64,000 nucleotides of DNA from Tomocerus qinae (lineage: Eukaryota > Arthropoda > Collembola > Entomobryomorpha > Tomoceridae). The number at the start of each line of letters is the position of its first letter. Within the stretch, counting starts at the first letter, position 1. Below, in pieces: positions 32,366 through 43,631 of this stretch. The position numbers were made by a program, and so were the translations under genes. Below the pieces are notes generated by a model. That model searched no databases. It had not been told where the DNA came from and saw only the letters and a program-made list of their open reading frames with translations. The stretch is taken from NCBI GenBank assembly GCA_020055645.1, contig JAECZT010000010.1, forward strand, positions 186,001-250,000. Direction: 5' to 3'.

Positions 32366-35300
32366 CAACATGCTCTAATAGTGATTCAACATGCTCTAAT
32401 AGTGATTCAACATGCTCTAATAGTGATTCAACATGCTCTAATAGAGATTCAACATGCTCTAATAGGGATTCAACATGCTCTAATAGGGATTCAACATGCT
32501 CTAATAGGGATTAAACATGCTCTAATAGTGATTCAACATGCTCTAATAGTGATTCAACATGCTCTAACAGTGATTCAACATGCTCTAATAGGGATTCAAC
32601 ATGCTCTAATAGGGATTCAACATGCTCTAATAGAGATTCAACATGCTCTAATAGGGATTCAACATGCTCTAATAGGGATTCAACATGCTCTAATAGGGAT
32701 TCAACATGCCCTAATAGGGATTCAACATGCTCTAATAGTGATTCAACATGCTCTAATAGGGATTCAACATGCTCTAATAGGGATTCAACATGCTCTAATA
32801 GGGATTCAACATGCTCTAATAGGGATTCAACATGCTATAATAGAGATTCAACATGCTATAATAGGGAGTCAACATGCTATAATAGAGATTCAACATGCTA
32901 TAATAGTGATTCAACATGCTCTAATAGTGATTCAACATGCTCTAATAGTGATTCAACATGCTCTAATAGTGATTCAACATGCTCTAATAGTGATTCAACA
33001 TGCTCTAATAGTGATTCAACATGCTCTAATAGTGATTCAACATGCTCTAATAGTGATTCAACATGCTCTAATAGTGATTCAACATGCTCTAATAGGGATT
33101 CAACATGCTTTAATAGGGATTCAACATGCTCTAATAGGGATTCAACATGCTCTAATAGGGATTCAACATGCTCTAGTAGGGATTCAACATGCTCTAACAG
33201 GGATTCAACATGCTCTAGTAGGGATTCAACATGCTCTAGTAGGGATTCAACATGCTCTAATAGGGATTCAACATGCTCTAATAGTGATTCAACATGCTCT
33301 AATAGTGATTCAACATGCTCTAATAGTGATTCAACATGCTCTAATAGGGATTCAACATGCTCTAATAGGGATTCAACATGCTCTAATAGGGATTCAACAT
33401 GCTCTAATAGAGATTCAACATGCTCTAATAGGGATTCAACATGCTCTAATAGGGATTCAACATGCTCTAATAGTGATGCAACATGCTCTAATAGTGATTC
33501 AACATGCTCTAATAGTGATTCAACATGCTCTAATAGTGATTCAACATGCTCTAATAGTGATTCAACATGCTCTAATAGTGATTCAACATGCTCTAATAGT
33601 GATTCAACATGCTCTAATAGGGATTCAACATGCTCTAATAGGGATTCAACATGCTCTAATAGGGATTCAACATGCTCTAATAGGGATTCAACATGCTCTA
33701 ATAGAGATTCAACATGCTCTAATAGGGATTCAACATGCTCTAATAGGGATTCAACATGCTCTAATAGGGATTCAACATGCTCTAATAGGGATTCAACATG
33801 CTATATAGGGATTCAACATGCTCTAATAGTGATTCAACATGCTCTAATAGTGATTCAACATGCTCTAATAGGGATTCAACATGCTCTAATAGTGATTCAA
33901 CATGCTATAATAGTGATTCAACATGCTCTAATAGGGATTCAACATGCTCTAAAAGGGATTCAACATGCTCTAATAGTGATTCAACATGCTCTAATAGTGA
34001 TTCAACATGCTCTAATAGTGATTCAACATGCTCTAATAGGGATTCAACATGCTCTAATAGTGATTCAACATGCTCTAATAGTGATTCAACATGCTCTAAT
34101 AGTGATTCAACATGCTCTAATAGTGATTCAACATGCTCTAATAGTGATTCAACATGCTCTATTTGTGATTCAACATGCTCTAATAGTGATTCAACATGCT
34201 CTAATAGTGATTCAACATGCTCTAATAGTGATTCAACATGCTCTAATAGTGATTCAACATGCTCTAATAGTGATTCAACATTCTCCAATAGTGATTCAAC
34301 ATGCTATAATAGTGATTCAACATGCTCTAATAGTGATTCAACATGCTCTAATAGTGATTCAACATTCTCTAATAGTGATTCAACATGCTATAATAGTGAT
34401 TCAACATGCTCTAATAGTGATTCAACATGCTCTAATAGTGATTCAACATGCTCTAATAGTGATTCAACATGCTCTAATAGTGATTCAACATGCTCTAATA
34501 GTGATTCAACATGCTCTAATAGTGATTCAACATGCTCTAATAGTGATTCAACATGCTCTAATAGTGATTCAACATGCTCTAATAGTGATTCAACATGCTC
34601 TAATAGTGATTCAACATGCTCTAATAGGGATTCAACATGCTCTAATAGTGATTCAACATGCTCTAATAGTGATTCAACATGCTCTAATAGTGATTCAACA
34701 TGCTCTAATAGTGATTCAACATGCTCTAATAGTGATTCGACATGCTATAATAGTGATTCAACATGCTCTAATAGTGATTCAACATGCTCTAATAGTGATT
34801 CAACATGCTCTAATAGTGATTCAACATGCTCTAATAGGGATTCAACATGCTCTAATAGGGATTCAACATGCTCTAATAGGGATTCAACATGCTCTAATAG
34901 GGATTCAACATGCTCTAATAGGGATTCAACATGCTCTAATAGGGATTCAACATGCTCTAATAGAGATTCAACATGGTCTAATAGGGATTCAACATGCTCT
35001 AATAGGGATTCAACATGCTCTAATAGGGATTCAACATGCTCTAGTAGGGATTCAACATGCTATAATAGAGATTCAACATGCTCTAATAGGGATTCAACAT
35101 GCTATAATAGAGATTCAACATGCTATAATAGGGAGTCAACATGCTATAATAGAGATTCAACATGCTATAATAGTGATTCAACATGCTATAATAGAGATTC
35201 AACATGCTATAATAGAGATTCAACATGCTATAATAGAGATTCAACATGCTCTAATAGGGAGGCAACATGCTATAATAGAGATTCAACATGCTATAATAGA

Positions 35301-36905
35301 GATTCAACATGCTATAATAGAGATTCAACATGCTATAATAGAGATTCAACATGCTATAATAGAGATTCAACATGCTATAATAGTGATTCAACATGCTCTA
35401 ATAGTGATTCAACATGCTCTAATAGTGATTCAACATGCTCTAATAGTGATTCAACATGCTCTAATAGTGATTCAACATGCTCTAATAGTGATTCAACATG
35501 CTCTAATAGTGATTCAACATGCTCTAATAGTGATTCAACATGCTCTAATAGTGATTCGACATGCTCTAATAGTGATTCAACATGCTCTAATAGTGACTCA
35601 ACTTGCTCTAATAGTGATTCAACATGCTCTAATAGTGATTCAACATGCTCTAATAGTGATTCAACATGCTCTAATAGTGATTCAACATGCTCTAATAGTG
35701 ATTCAACATGCTCTAATAGTGATTCAACATGCTCTAATAGTGATTCAACATGCTCTAATAGTGATTCAACATGCTCTAATAGGGATTCAACATGCTCTAA
35801 TAGGGATTCAACATGCTCTAATAGGGATTCAACATGCTCTAATAGGGATTCAACATGCTCTAATAGGGATTCAACATGCTCTAATAGGGATTCAACATGC
35901 TCTAATAGGGATTCAACATGCTCTAATAGGGATTCAACATGCTCAAATAGGGATTCAACATGCTCTAATAGGGATTAAACATGCTCTAATAGTGATTCAA
36001 CATGCTCTAATAGGGATTCAACATGCTCTAATAGGGATTCAACATGCTCTAATAGGGATTCAACATGCTCTAATAGGGATTCAACTTGCTCTAAAAGGGA
36101 TTCAACATGCTCTATTAGTGATTCAACATGCTCTAATAGTGATTCAACATGCTCTAATAGTGATTCAACATGCTCTAATAGTGATTCAACATGCTCTAAT
36201 AGTGATTCAACATGCTCTAATAGTGATTCAACATGCTCTAATAGGGATTCAACATGCTCTAATAGAGATTCAACATGCTCTAATAGGGATTCAACATGCT
36301 CTAATAGGGATTCAACATGCTCTAATAGAGATTCAACATGCTCTAATAGGGATTCAACATGCTCTAATAGAGATTCAACATGCTCTAATAGGGATTCAAC
36401 ATGCTCTAATAGGGATTCAACATGCTCTAATAGGGATTCAACATGCTCTAATAGGGATTCAACATGCTCTAATAGGGATTCAACATGCTCTAATAGGGAT
36501 TCAACATGCTCTAATAGGGATTCAACATGCTCTAATAGGGATTCAACATGCTCTAGTAGGGATTCAACATGCTATAATAGAGATTCAACATGCTATAATA
36601 ATGATTCAACATGCTAAAATAGAGATTCAACATGCTATAATAGGGAGTCAACATGCTATAATAGAGATTCAACATGCTATAATAGAGATTCAACATGCTA
36701 TAATAGAGATTCAACATGCTATAATAGAGATTCAACATGCTCTAATAGGGAGGCAACATGCTATAATAGAGATTCAACATGCTATAATAGAGATTCAACA
36801 TGCTATAATAGAGATTCAACATGCTATAATAGAGATTCAACATGCTATAATAGAGATTCAACATGCTATAATAGAGATTCAACATGCTCTAATAGGGATT
36901 CAACA
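32366..36905. repeat. 21-bp satellite, ~216 copies
   Basis: The unit is GATTCAACATGCTCTAATAG plus G or T. Because 21 is a multiple of 3, frames stay open for up to 1027 codons with a 7-residue period (IQHALIG, or STCSNSD in another frame). Variants (AATAGTG, AATAGGG, GCTATAATAGAG) occur in blocks. A block of about 320 bp with the rare GGGAGTCAAC and GGGAGGCAAC units occurs at about 35040-35390 and again at 36550-36860, so the array has higher-order duplication. I regard the long frames as non-coding. Confidence 0.9.
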
Positions 36906-37881
36906 TGTTTAAAAAATGGTTGGACAAAAAAACAAGCAACTGTAAATTATAATATAGTACTAGCTGGTAAGCCCGTCCTACGACAGGGCCAAGGCAAATA
37001 AACTGTTTCCTTGCCTCCCGTTTTCCTCCCTGGCATCAGGTGGGTTCAGTAGAGAAAGTCCAATGAGAAAGTTTGCATTTTTATATGGCACTTTCTTTTG
37101 AAATTAGTCCCATTCCGGTCCCAGACCAAGATGCTGGTAGTGATGGATACCCACCCTTCATGAGTATATTGCAAGTCCCATAAAAAAGTTCAAACTCTCT
37201 TATGGGACTTCCTTCTACTGAACCCACCTGATGCCAGGGAGGGGGAAGGGGGCGGGAATCAGTCTATTTGCCTTGGAAAGGGCTTTGTTTCACATAAACC
37301 AAAATTAAAGATTCAAATATAATTAATCCCAAACTCAAATGCTCTGATATTTCATTCCACAGTTTCCTATACAACCTAGCCAATTCATACCCATGTAGTA
37401 GTCTCCACCTCCCCGCCCCCTCCCAAATAACAACTTTTTCACCGACATGAAACCTCCATCACCCAACCCCTTCCCAAATAACAAATTTTTCGTCGACATG
37501 TAGGCTTCACCTCCCAACGCCTTGCCCAAAAACCTAATTGTTTCATCGACATAAAACATCCAGCCCCTTCCCAAATAACAATTGTTTCAGCGACATGTAG
37601 TCTCCACCTTGCCGCCCCCTCCCAAATAATAAATTTTTCAACGACTTGTAATCTCCATCTCCCCACCTCTTTTCAAATGACAATTTTCCATCGATATGTA
37701 GTCTCTATCTCGTAACCCCTTCCCAATTAATAAATTTTTCTCCACGCCACTACCCAAATAACATAATTGTTACAGCGACATGTAGTCTCCCGCTTCCCGT
37801 CCACTCCTAAATAACAACTTTTTCACCGACATATAACCTCCTCCTACCCGCCCCTTCCCAAATAGCAATTGTTTCAACGAC

Positions 37882-38106
37882 CATGGAAAAACAATCTTCT
37901 TCCACCTAGTAGAAGAGGCAAGTGGTATCTTACGGTGAAGGTGTATTCCTCCGCTCCCGCGCGCAACGTCACAATTTGAGTGGCTAATAAATTCTCTAAG
38001 CCAATCAAGTTCTGACGTTGCGCTCAGCTGATGGATCTATACGACTTCACCTAATCGTTACAACCTAGCGCTTCTATTATCCTAAAAAGTAGATCGTTTT
38101 TCCATG
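37882..38106. mobile_element. 225-bp MITE with 9-bp target duplication
   Basis: TTCAACGAC occurs at 37873-37881 and again at 38107-38115, directly flanking the element. The ends are CATGGAAAAACAATC and GATCGTTTTTCCATG, inverted with one mismatch over 15 bp. It is non-coding. A 9-bp duplication suggests a Mutator-like transposase; an 8-bp (hAT) reading with a shared base is possible. Confidence 0.75.
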
Positions 38107-39235
38107 TTCAACGACATGTAGTCTCCACCACCCCCCTAATAACAACTTTTCCTTTCAACATGTAGCCTCCACCTCCACGCCCCTTCCCAAACAATATATT
38201 TATTTCATCATCATGTAGTCTACACCTTCCTGCGCCTTCCCAAACAACATAATTATTTCATATCAGCTTCTATTCTCCTACTCCCCGACCCTTTACAAAT
38301 AGCAAAATTTTTTCATCGATATTTAGTCTCCCCTTCCCCGCCCCTTTCCTAAATGACATAATTAATTCATCAACATGTAGTCTCTAACTCCAAGCACGTA
38401 TCCAGTAGGGGATTGCAACGTTTCCCTCTAAATCTGAGAAAAAGACTTTTTCCAAGAATGGCTAAAAATTGAAAAATGATTTTCTTTTACATTACTTTGG
38501 TTGCGCCCCCGCTTGACCATATTTCTGGATACCTTTTCCGCAAATAAAATATATTGTTTTCATTGACATGTAGTAACCTACTTCCCACTCCCTCCCCAAA
38601 TAAAATATGCTTTCACCGTCATTTAGGCTCCATCTTCCCGCCTCCTCCCCTTTTCCAAACATAATGGAATGTAGTCCCCACTTTACCGATCCTCAACTGT
38701 ACCAAATAAAATATATCTTTTTTCTCGATATGGAGTCTCTACCTTCTGGCACCTTCCTCTTCTAAAACAAAATGTAAACTTTCATTCGACAGGTACTCAC
38801 TACCCCCTTACCTTCCTTTCCCAAATAAAACATAACCTTTCCATTGACATGTAGTCCTCACTTCTTCTATCCTTCCCCTGTGCTCAATTAAATATAACTT
38901 TCATCGACAGGCATTCTTCATCTCTACACCCCTGATATAACATAATGTTTTCATCAACATGTATCCACCTTTCCACCCCTTCCTCTAACAAAATTTAATG
39001 TTATCATCAACATCCAATCTCCACCTTTCGGGAATTTACCTAATATATTATAATTTTATATATATCAACGTATTGCGCATACACTAAACCCTCATCCGTT
39101 ACAATTTACCATACTTTATAAAATAATATAACATCTCTATAGATTGCCCACTTACCCAAATACCTTCCTCACACAACCCAATAAACACCTCTAAGTAGTA
39201 TTCATCTCCCCATACACTGCCCACGGAATTGCAAA

Positions 39236-40072
39236 GATTCAACATGCTCTCATAGAGATTCAACATGCTCTAATAGGGATTCAACATGCTCTAATAGGGA
39301 TTCAACATGCTGTAATAGGGATTCAACATGCTCTAATAGGGATTCAACATGCTCTCATAGGGATTCAACATGCTCAAATAGGGATTCAACATGCTCTAAT
39401 AGGAATTCAACATGCTCTAATAAGGATTAAACATGCTTTAATATAGATTAAACATGCTCTAATAGGGATTCAACATGCTCTAATAGGGATTCAACATGCT
39501 CTAATAGGGATTCAACATGCTCTAATAGGGATTCAACATGCTCTAATAGGGATTCAACATGCTCTAATAGGGATTCAACATGCTCTAATAGGGATTCAAC
39601 ATGCTCTAATAGGGATTCAACATGCTCTAATAGGGATTCAACATGCTGTAATAGGGATTCAACATGCTCTAATAGGGATTCAACATGCTCTAATAGGGAT
39701 TCAACATGCTCTAATAGGGATTCAACATGCTCTAATAGGGATTCAACATGCTCTAATAGGGATTCAACATGCTCTAATAGGGATTCAACATGCTCTAATA
39801 GGGATTCAACATGCTCTAATAGGGATTCAACATGCTGTAATAGGGATTCAACATGCTCTAATAGGGATTCAACATGCTCTAATAGGGATTCAACATGCTC
39901 TAATAGGGATTCAACATGCTCTAATAGGGATTCAACATGCTCTAATAGGGATTCAACATGCTTTAATAGGGATTCAACATGCTCTAATAGGGATTCAACA
40001 TGCTCTAATAGGGATTCAACATGCTCTAATAGGGATTCAACATGCTCTAATAGGGATTCAACATGCTCAAAA
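39236..40072. repeat. 21-bp satellite, ~40 copies
   Basis: It has the same unit as the 32366 array but is nearly uniform (AATAGGG type), with rare GCTGTAATAG variants recurring at about 180-bp spacing (39310, 39645, 39830). That spacing points to a short higher-order unit. It ends in CTCAAAAAAGGGTTGGACAA, matching the end of the larger array. Confidence 0.9.
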
Positions 40073-40385
40073 AAGGGTTGGACAAAAAAACAAACAACTG
40101 TAAATTATAATATAGTATGATGATTACAGGTAAAAACCTTAAAAAACTCATAGGGAGACGCAAGGAAAACCAGAAAACAAGGAAAAGTAGTTATATTGTA
40201 CGTGATTTTTATGACTGTTCCATTTTCTAGTCTTGCCAAAAAGAAGTTATTCTGTTTCTTTCTTTCACAATCAGGTAGTTTAATAGTGTACTGGCGGTGA
40301 GGCAGCATTTCTAATATCCTAAAATGGTAGTGTAAATTGATTTTACCGGCATTGTTCTGGTTATTTTCAATTACAGTATAAATAC

Positions 40386-40644
40386 CTGGAAGATTTTGAG
40401 TAGGTACAACTCTATCTATGAGTTTGGTACGACCCTTGGAATCTTTAATAAAATCCCGAGTTTCAAAATGCCTATCGCATATTTTGCGATTATCTTTGCC
40501 TTTTCGCTTATCTTCTAAACTGCAACTAGATAGCCATATCGAACGTAAAATAGGATCCACCGGCATACGATGAAGAGTAAATTCTTCCCTATTTTCTTTT
40601 GTTTGTCGATTGTTCAAACACCCTTTGATATCACAGTGAGACAT
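40386..40644 (-). CDS. THAP-domain exon (P-like element or derived gene)
   Basis: The minus strand starts ATG at 40644 and reads MSHCDIKGCLNN, then FTLHRMPVDPILRSIWLSSC, KICDRHFETRDF and LIDRVVPTQNLPG. This is the C2CH zinc-coordinating THAP layout (C-x4-C, a central W, then C-x2-H) with the closing AVPT-like box (VVPT). THAP domains bind DNA, and in P elements form the transposase N-terminus. CAG|GTATTT at 40386/40385 is a plausible donor after LPG; unspliced, the frame stays open to 40105 with no further motif. The THAP frame itself has no lesion. Immediately upstream is the SINE-like insertion, so expression from the original promoter is doubtful. Confidence 0.7.
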
Positions 40645-40680
40645 TTTGAATAAAACTACAATTTGTACGTAGTGTAAGTG

Positions 40681-41244
40681 TGGGCGTACAGGTCTGTCTA
40701 GTGGTCTAAACAGCCGCTTCTCAGGCTGATGTCTGGAGTTCGAATCTCTGGAGCGCCTCAGGTCCATAAGGTGGTAGTCTGGAGCTGGGAGAAGCTGTCA
40801 TTGCAGTATATTCGTTATTAGCATTGATTTGCTTATCTTAGTGACAATATGATTATCTATCAATGCCCTGTCTGTAGTGTATAGATTGTTCTGTTGGTCT
40901 GTATACGTGCTACGAGTTCTACCTAGCACAAATCTGGACAATGGGATGCACATGAGGTGATAAGGTGGGTTGAAGTAGACTGCCATAAGTGATTTGGAGA
41001 TGGTCACTGGTGGTCGGCTTACATGTCCCGGTCCCTCTCTGCCTGCTCACCAGATCGAGTTGCGGGACAGTGTTGAGTCGTTCCGTCTCATGGTTCAGTA
41101 CTCTTCACTAAGTCTCTTCGTATAAGTCTGTACACTTAGTAAAGTTGTTCCGGGAGTCACTGCAAGTAAGCCCTCGCGGCTTGAGCGGTAGCATAGATCT
41201 ACTAATCAATAGTATAGTAGCCGTGCTCTCCCCCTAACACACAC
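40681..41244 (+). mobile_element. 564-bp SINE-like insertion with tRNA-like head
   Basis: ACGTAGTGTAAGTG occurs at 40667-40680 and again at 41245-41258, a perfect 14-bp duplication. The related locus at 24640-24690 has this motif once with continuous flanks, so it is the empty site. The head at 40690-40762 resembles a tRNA: CTGTCTAGTGGTCTAAACAG fits a D arm with A box, and GGAGTTCGAATCTCT fits a T arm with B box. The tail is CCCCCTAACACACAC. The middle 480 bp has no coding signal. The pairing in the acceptor stem is poor, so it is not a functional tRNA. Confidence 0.7.
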
Positions 41245-41258
41245 ACGTAGTGTAAGTG

Positions 41259-41349
41259 AGAGAATGTACTCTCATAAATTCAGTGTGACATTTTATGCAT
41301 AACATGAAACATAAAGTATGAAAGGAACCAGACCATAAATTATGAACAG
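41259..41349 (-). other. 5' remnant of the THAP/P-like element
   Basis: AGAGAATGTACTCTCATAAA, then ATGCATAACATGAAACATAA, aligns in reverse with 22690-22778 plus 24643-24660. It is cut by family H copy 8 at about 41350. Confidence 0.5.
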
Positions 41350-42464
41350 GTGCACATTTTGGTTGTAATAATAATAATAGAAATTTTATTTTGATTATTA
41401 AAGTAAGCACTAATTCAAACTAGATTATTTAATTCATAATTCAATATAAAAACCAACAGAAAATCAAAATAGATTGATGTTGACTATCAAAATCAACAGC
41501 AAATCAAAATAAATTGATGCTGATTATCAAAATCAACAGAAAATCAAAAATGATTAATGTAGGCTATGAAAATCAACAGAAAAACAAAATTGTTTAATGT
41601 TAATTATGAAAATCAACAGAATATCAAAATTCATTAATGTAGACTATGAAAATCAACAGAAAATCAAAATTGATTAATGTTGATTATAAAAATCAACAGA
41701 AAATCAAAATTGATTAATATTGACTATGAAAATCAACAGAAAATCAAAATTGATTAATGTTGACTATGAAAATCAACAGAAAATCAAAATTGATTAATGT
41801 TGACTATGAAAATCAACAGAAAATCTAAATTGATTAATGTTGACTATGAAAATCAACAGAAAATCAAAATTGATTAATGTTGACTATGAAAATCAACAGA
41901 AAATCAAAATTGATTAATGTTGACTATGAAAATCAACAGATATTTAGTCTTAATTGATTATGAGTATTAAAATCTAAATCGGTTAATAATGAGTATTAAA
42001 ATCTAAATCGGTTAATAATGATTATTTAAATTTAAAGGAAATCAATAAATGGAAATTTGACTAGAAAATTGAATAAAAATCCAAAATTGATTTTTTCCAT
42101 CGTCTAATAGTTATTTTCCGGTTTAATTTGCTTTATTATAAAATCTCAAATTTGGTAGAAGCGGATTGAAATATTTTATACTATCGCGCTAACAATTTAT
42201 TGGAAACGCCATTGAAATTTTTACTGTCCATTTAATGCCATATTTTCACTTTGACTATCAAAATGAAGACAAAGTGAGCGCGCGTTATCTCAGTAACCAA
42301 TTGACCGATTTACCCCCAATTCAATAGGGATCGTCAGTGGTCCATAGGCATTGTTTTTGCCAAGTTTGGTCAATATCCCTCATTGCTTTCGAAAGTTATC
42401 GTGGGGACGGACGGACGTACGAACAGACTGTGTGGTTCTATAAGCTACCTTATTCAGGCGAGCT
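41350..42464 (-). mobile_element. Family H copy 8, 3' end truncated
   Basis: It is in minus orientation: the head is at 42464 (plus strand ...TTATTCAGGCGAGCT) with the conserved block 42090-42440 and about ten minisatellite units (41450-41940). The 3' CCTACAGCAAGCC motif is missing; the sequence enters at GGTGCACATTTTGG. 42465-42641 has no gene. Confidence 0.7.
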
Positions 42465-42641
42465 AAAAATGAATTTTCAATATTCAAATATCCGCTTGAG
42501 ACAACCTTTGGTGAACACCTATATTATATACATTTTATTACTGTCTCAAACTGAGATTGCCTTCAGACACAGCAGAATAATTCAATAACGAAAAACAGAA
42601 ATGTAAAGTAATAGTGTTATGAAAAGTGAAATAATATGACA

Positions 42642-43631
42642 TTATATTTGAGATTTAAATAAATGGTTCTGTAAAATTGATGTAGATCCTTTTATAGCAA
42701 TAATTGCCACTTCCTCCAAAATCTCAGTAGGAATTTTGAATCTATTACAGAAATCTTCAAGAAAAGTAGAAATTGTTCCGCGAGCCCCAATAAAAAGCCC
42801 AATTACTTTAAAACGATAATTTATGGAGTATTTACGTTGGAGATCTGCAACACAATCTTCGTAAATACTTTTCTTTTCTAAATCCACCGTTGTCGCCTGA
42901 TCAGAATTACTTTCAAAACGTATGGTGGGATCTAGAATGAGAGCTGATTGTTCCAAATGGTTTAATACAAGAATGTCAACCCTTCTATTTGAATTGTTAG
43001 TAGCTATAGTATGAATTTCTTTATATACATCTAGTCCTTTGTTGCGAAATGCGTTTGCGATAATTGTTCTGATTTGGTGATGCCTACTGTTGCGATGTTG
43101 TAATCCAAATGGACAAAAACCAAGAATATGGGGTAAAGTTTCACTAGTCTCATTACATCTTCTGGAATGGGCCCTATCTTGGGATTGTCCAGGGATAGAT
43201 CTACTGGCAGTCACATTTGGAATCATTTTCAAGTAATGAGTCCATTCTGTACTAGTCAGGCCTGTCTTATAGAAAAGGGATTTATTGATTTTCTCACATT
43301 GTTTGAATTCACTGACACCTCTGCCATGAAAATTAAGAGAGCACCATGATGAAAATTCTCTGTTTCTCAAAATTTCCCGAATTTTTTGGGAAACTTGTCT
43401 TACTGAAAGACTAGGTATATCTATATTTTTCACTTCTTCAATGATATCCATCCTTTCGAGACATTTTTCCTGATGTTTGTTTAAGTCACGTAATTCCAAA
43501 ACATATTTATTGTTGTATCTTAACAAAGTAAGACTGATGTTAAAATTTTGGAGGAGCTTCCCATAAAGATCGTATAACGCCCAATCCTTTGTGTTTTGGA
43601 CTTGAATACATACAATTGTTAGGGAAATCAC
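42642..43631 (-). pseudogene. R2-type LINE C-terminus with REL endonuclease
   Basis: The block RRCNETSETLPHILGFCPFG followed by RNSRHHQI is the C/H-rich finger that precedes the endonuclease. RRVDILVLN and ALILDPTIRFE form the PD...D-x-x-x-x-x-E core, where V replaces the usual P. The block ends in KKSIYEDCVADLQRKY and FIGARGT, as in the family. The stop is at 42642, and only about 180 bases of possible 3' UTR remain before family H copy 8. Confidence 0.7.

Larger units (their letters stand above)
30801..36959 (-). mobile_element. Non-autonomous Helitron-like unit 1 with giant 21-bp array
   Basis: On the minus strand the element ends GTAGGACGGGCTTACCAG then CTAG, followed by T at 30800. A hairpin (GCCCTGTC/GGACGGGC with a bulge) lies just inside, matching the terminus at 20307. 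Its other end, TACTATATTATAATTTACAG on the minus strand, is shared with unit 2. From its 3' end inward it has about 1.5 kb of CCCC/TTTCC-rich sequence with no gene, then the 21-bp satellite. It abuts unit 2 base to base at 36959/36960. Confidence 0.65.
36960..40117 (-). mobile_element. Non-autonomous Helitron-like unit 2 with shorter array
   Basis: It has the same 3' terminus (CTAG at 36960-36963 with the GTAGGACGGGC hairpin) and the same inner order as unit 1: AACTGTTTCCTTGCCTCCCG, the TCAGGTGGGTTCAGTAGAGA segment, a CCCC-rich stretch, then the 21-bp array. It has extra sequence at 37430-38110 relative to unit 1, including the MITE at 37882. Its other end is TACTATATTATAATTTACAG on the minus strand, ending at 40117 next to A. 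No gene is present. Confidence 0.65.

Noticed and set aside
32366-36905. CRISPR array
   Set aside because: The repeats are contiguous 21-bp units with no spacers, in an animal genome.
32381-36912. Very long open frames (475, 726 and 1027 codons) as repeat proteins
   Set aside because: They arise because a 21-bp stop-free unit keeps frames open; several frames and partly the other strand are open together, and the units vary without regard to codon position.
40690-40762. Functional tRNA
   Set aside because: D and T arms are plausible but the acceptor stem pairs poorly and the anticodon loop has 8 bases or a C at position 37; it lies at the head of a SINE-like insertion.
42337-42588. 83-codon gene starting MVHRHCFCQVWS
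   Set aside because: It is the family H conserved block read in reverse; similar strings occur in every family H copy (for example 28624-28836).
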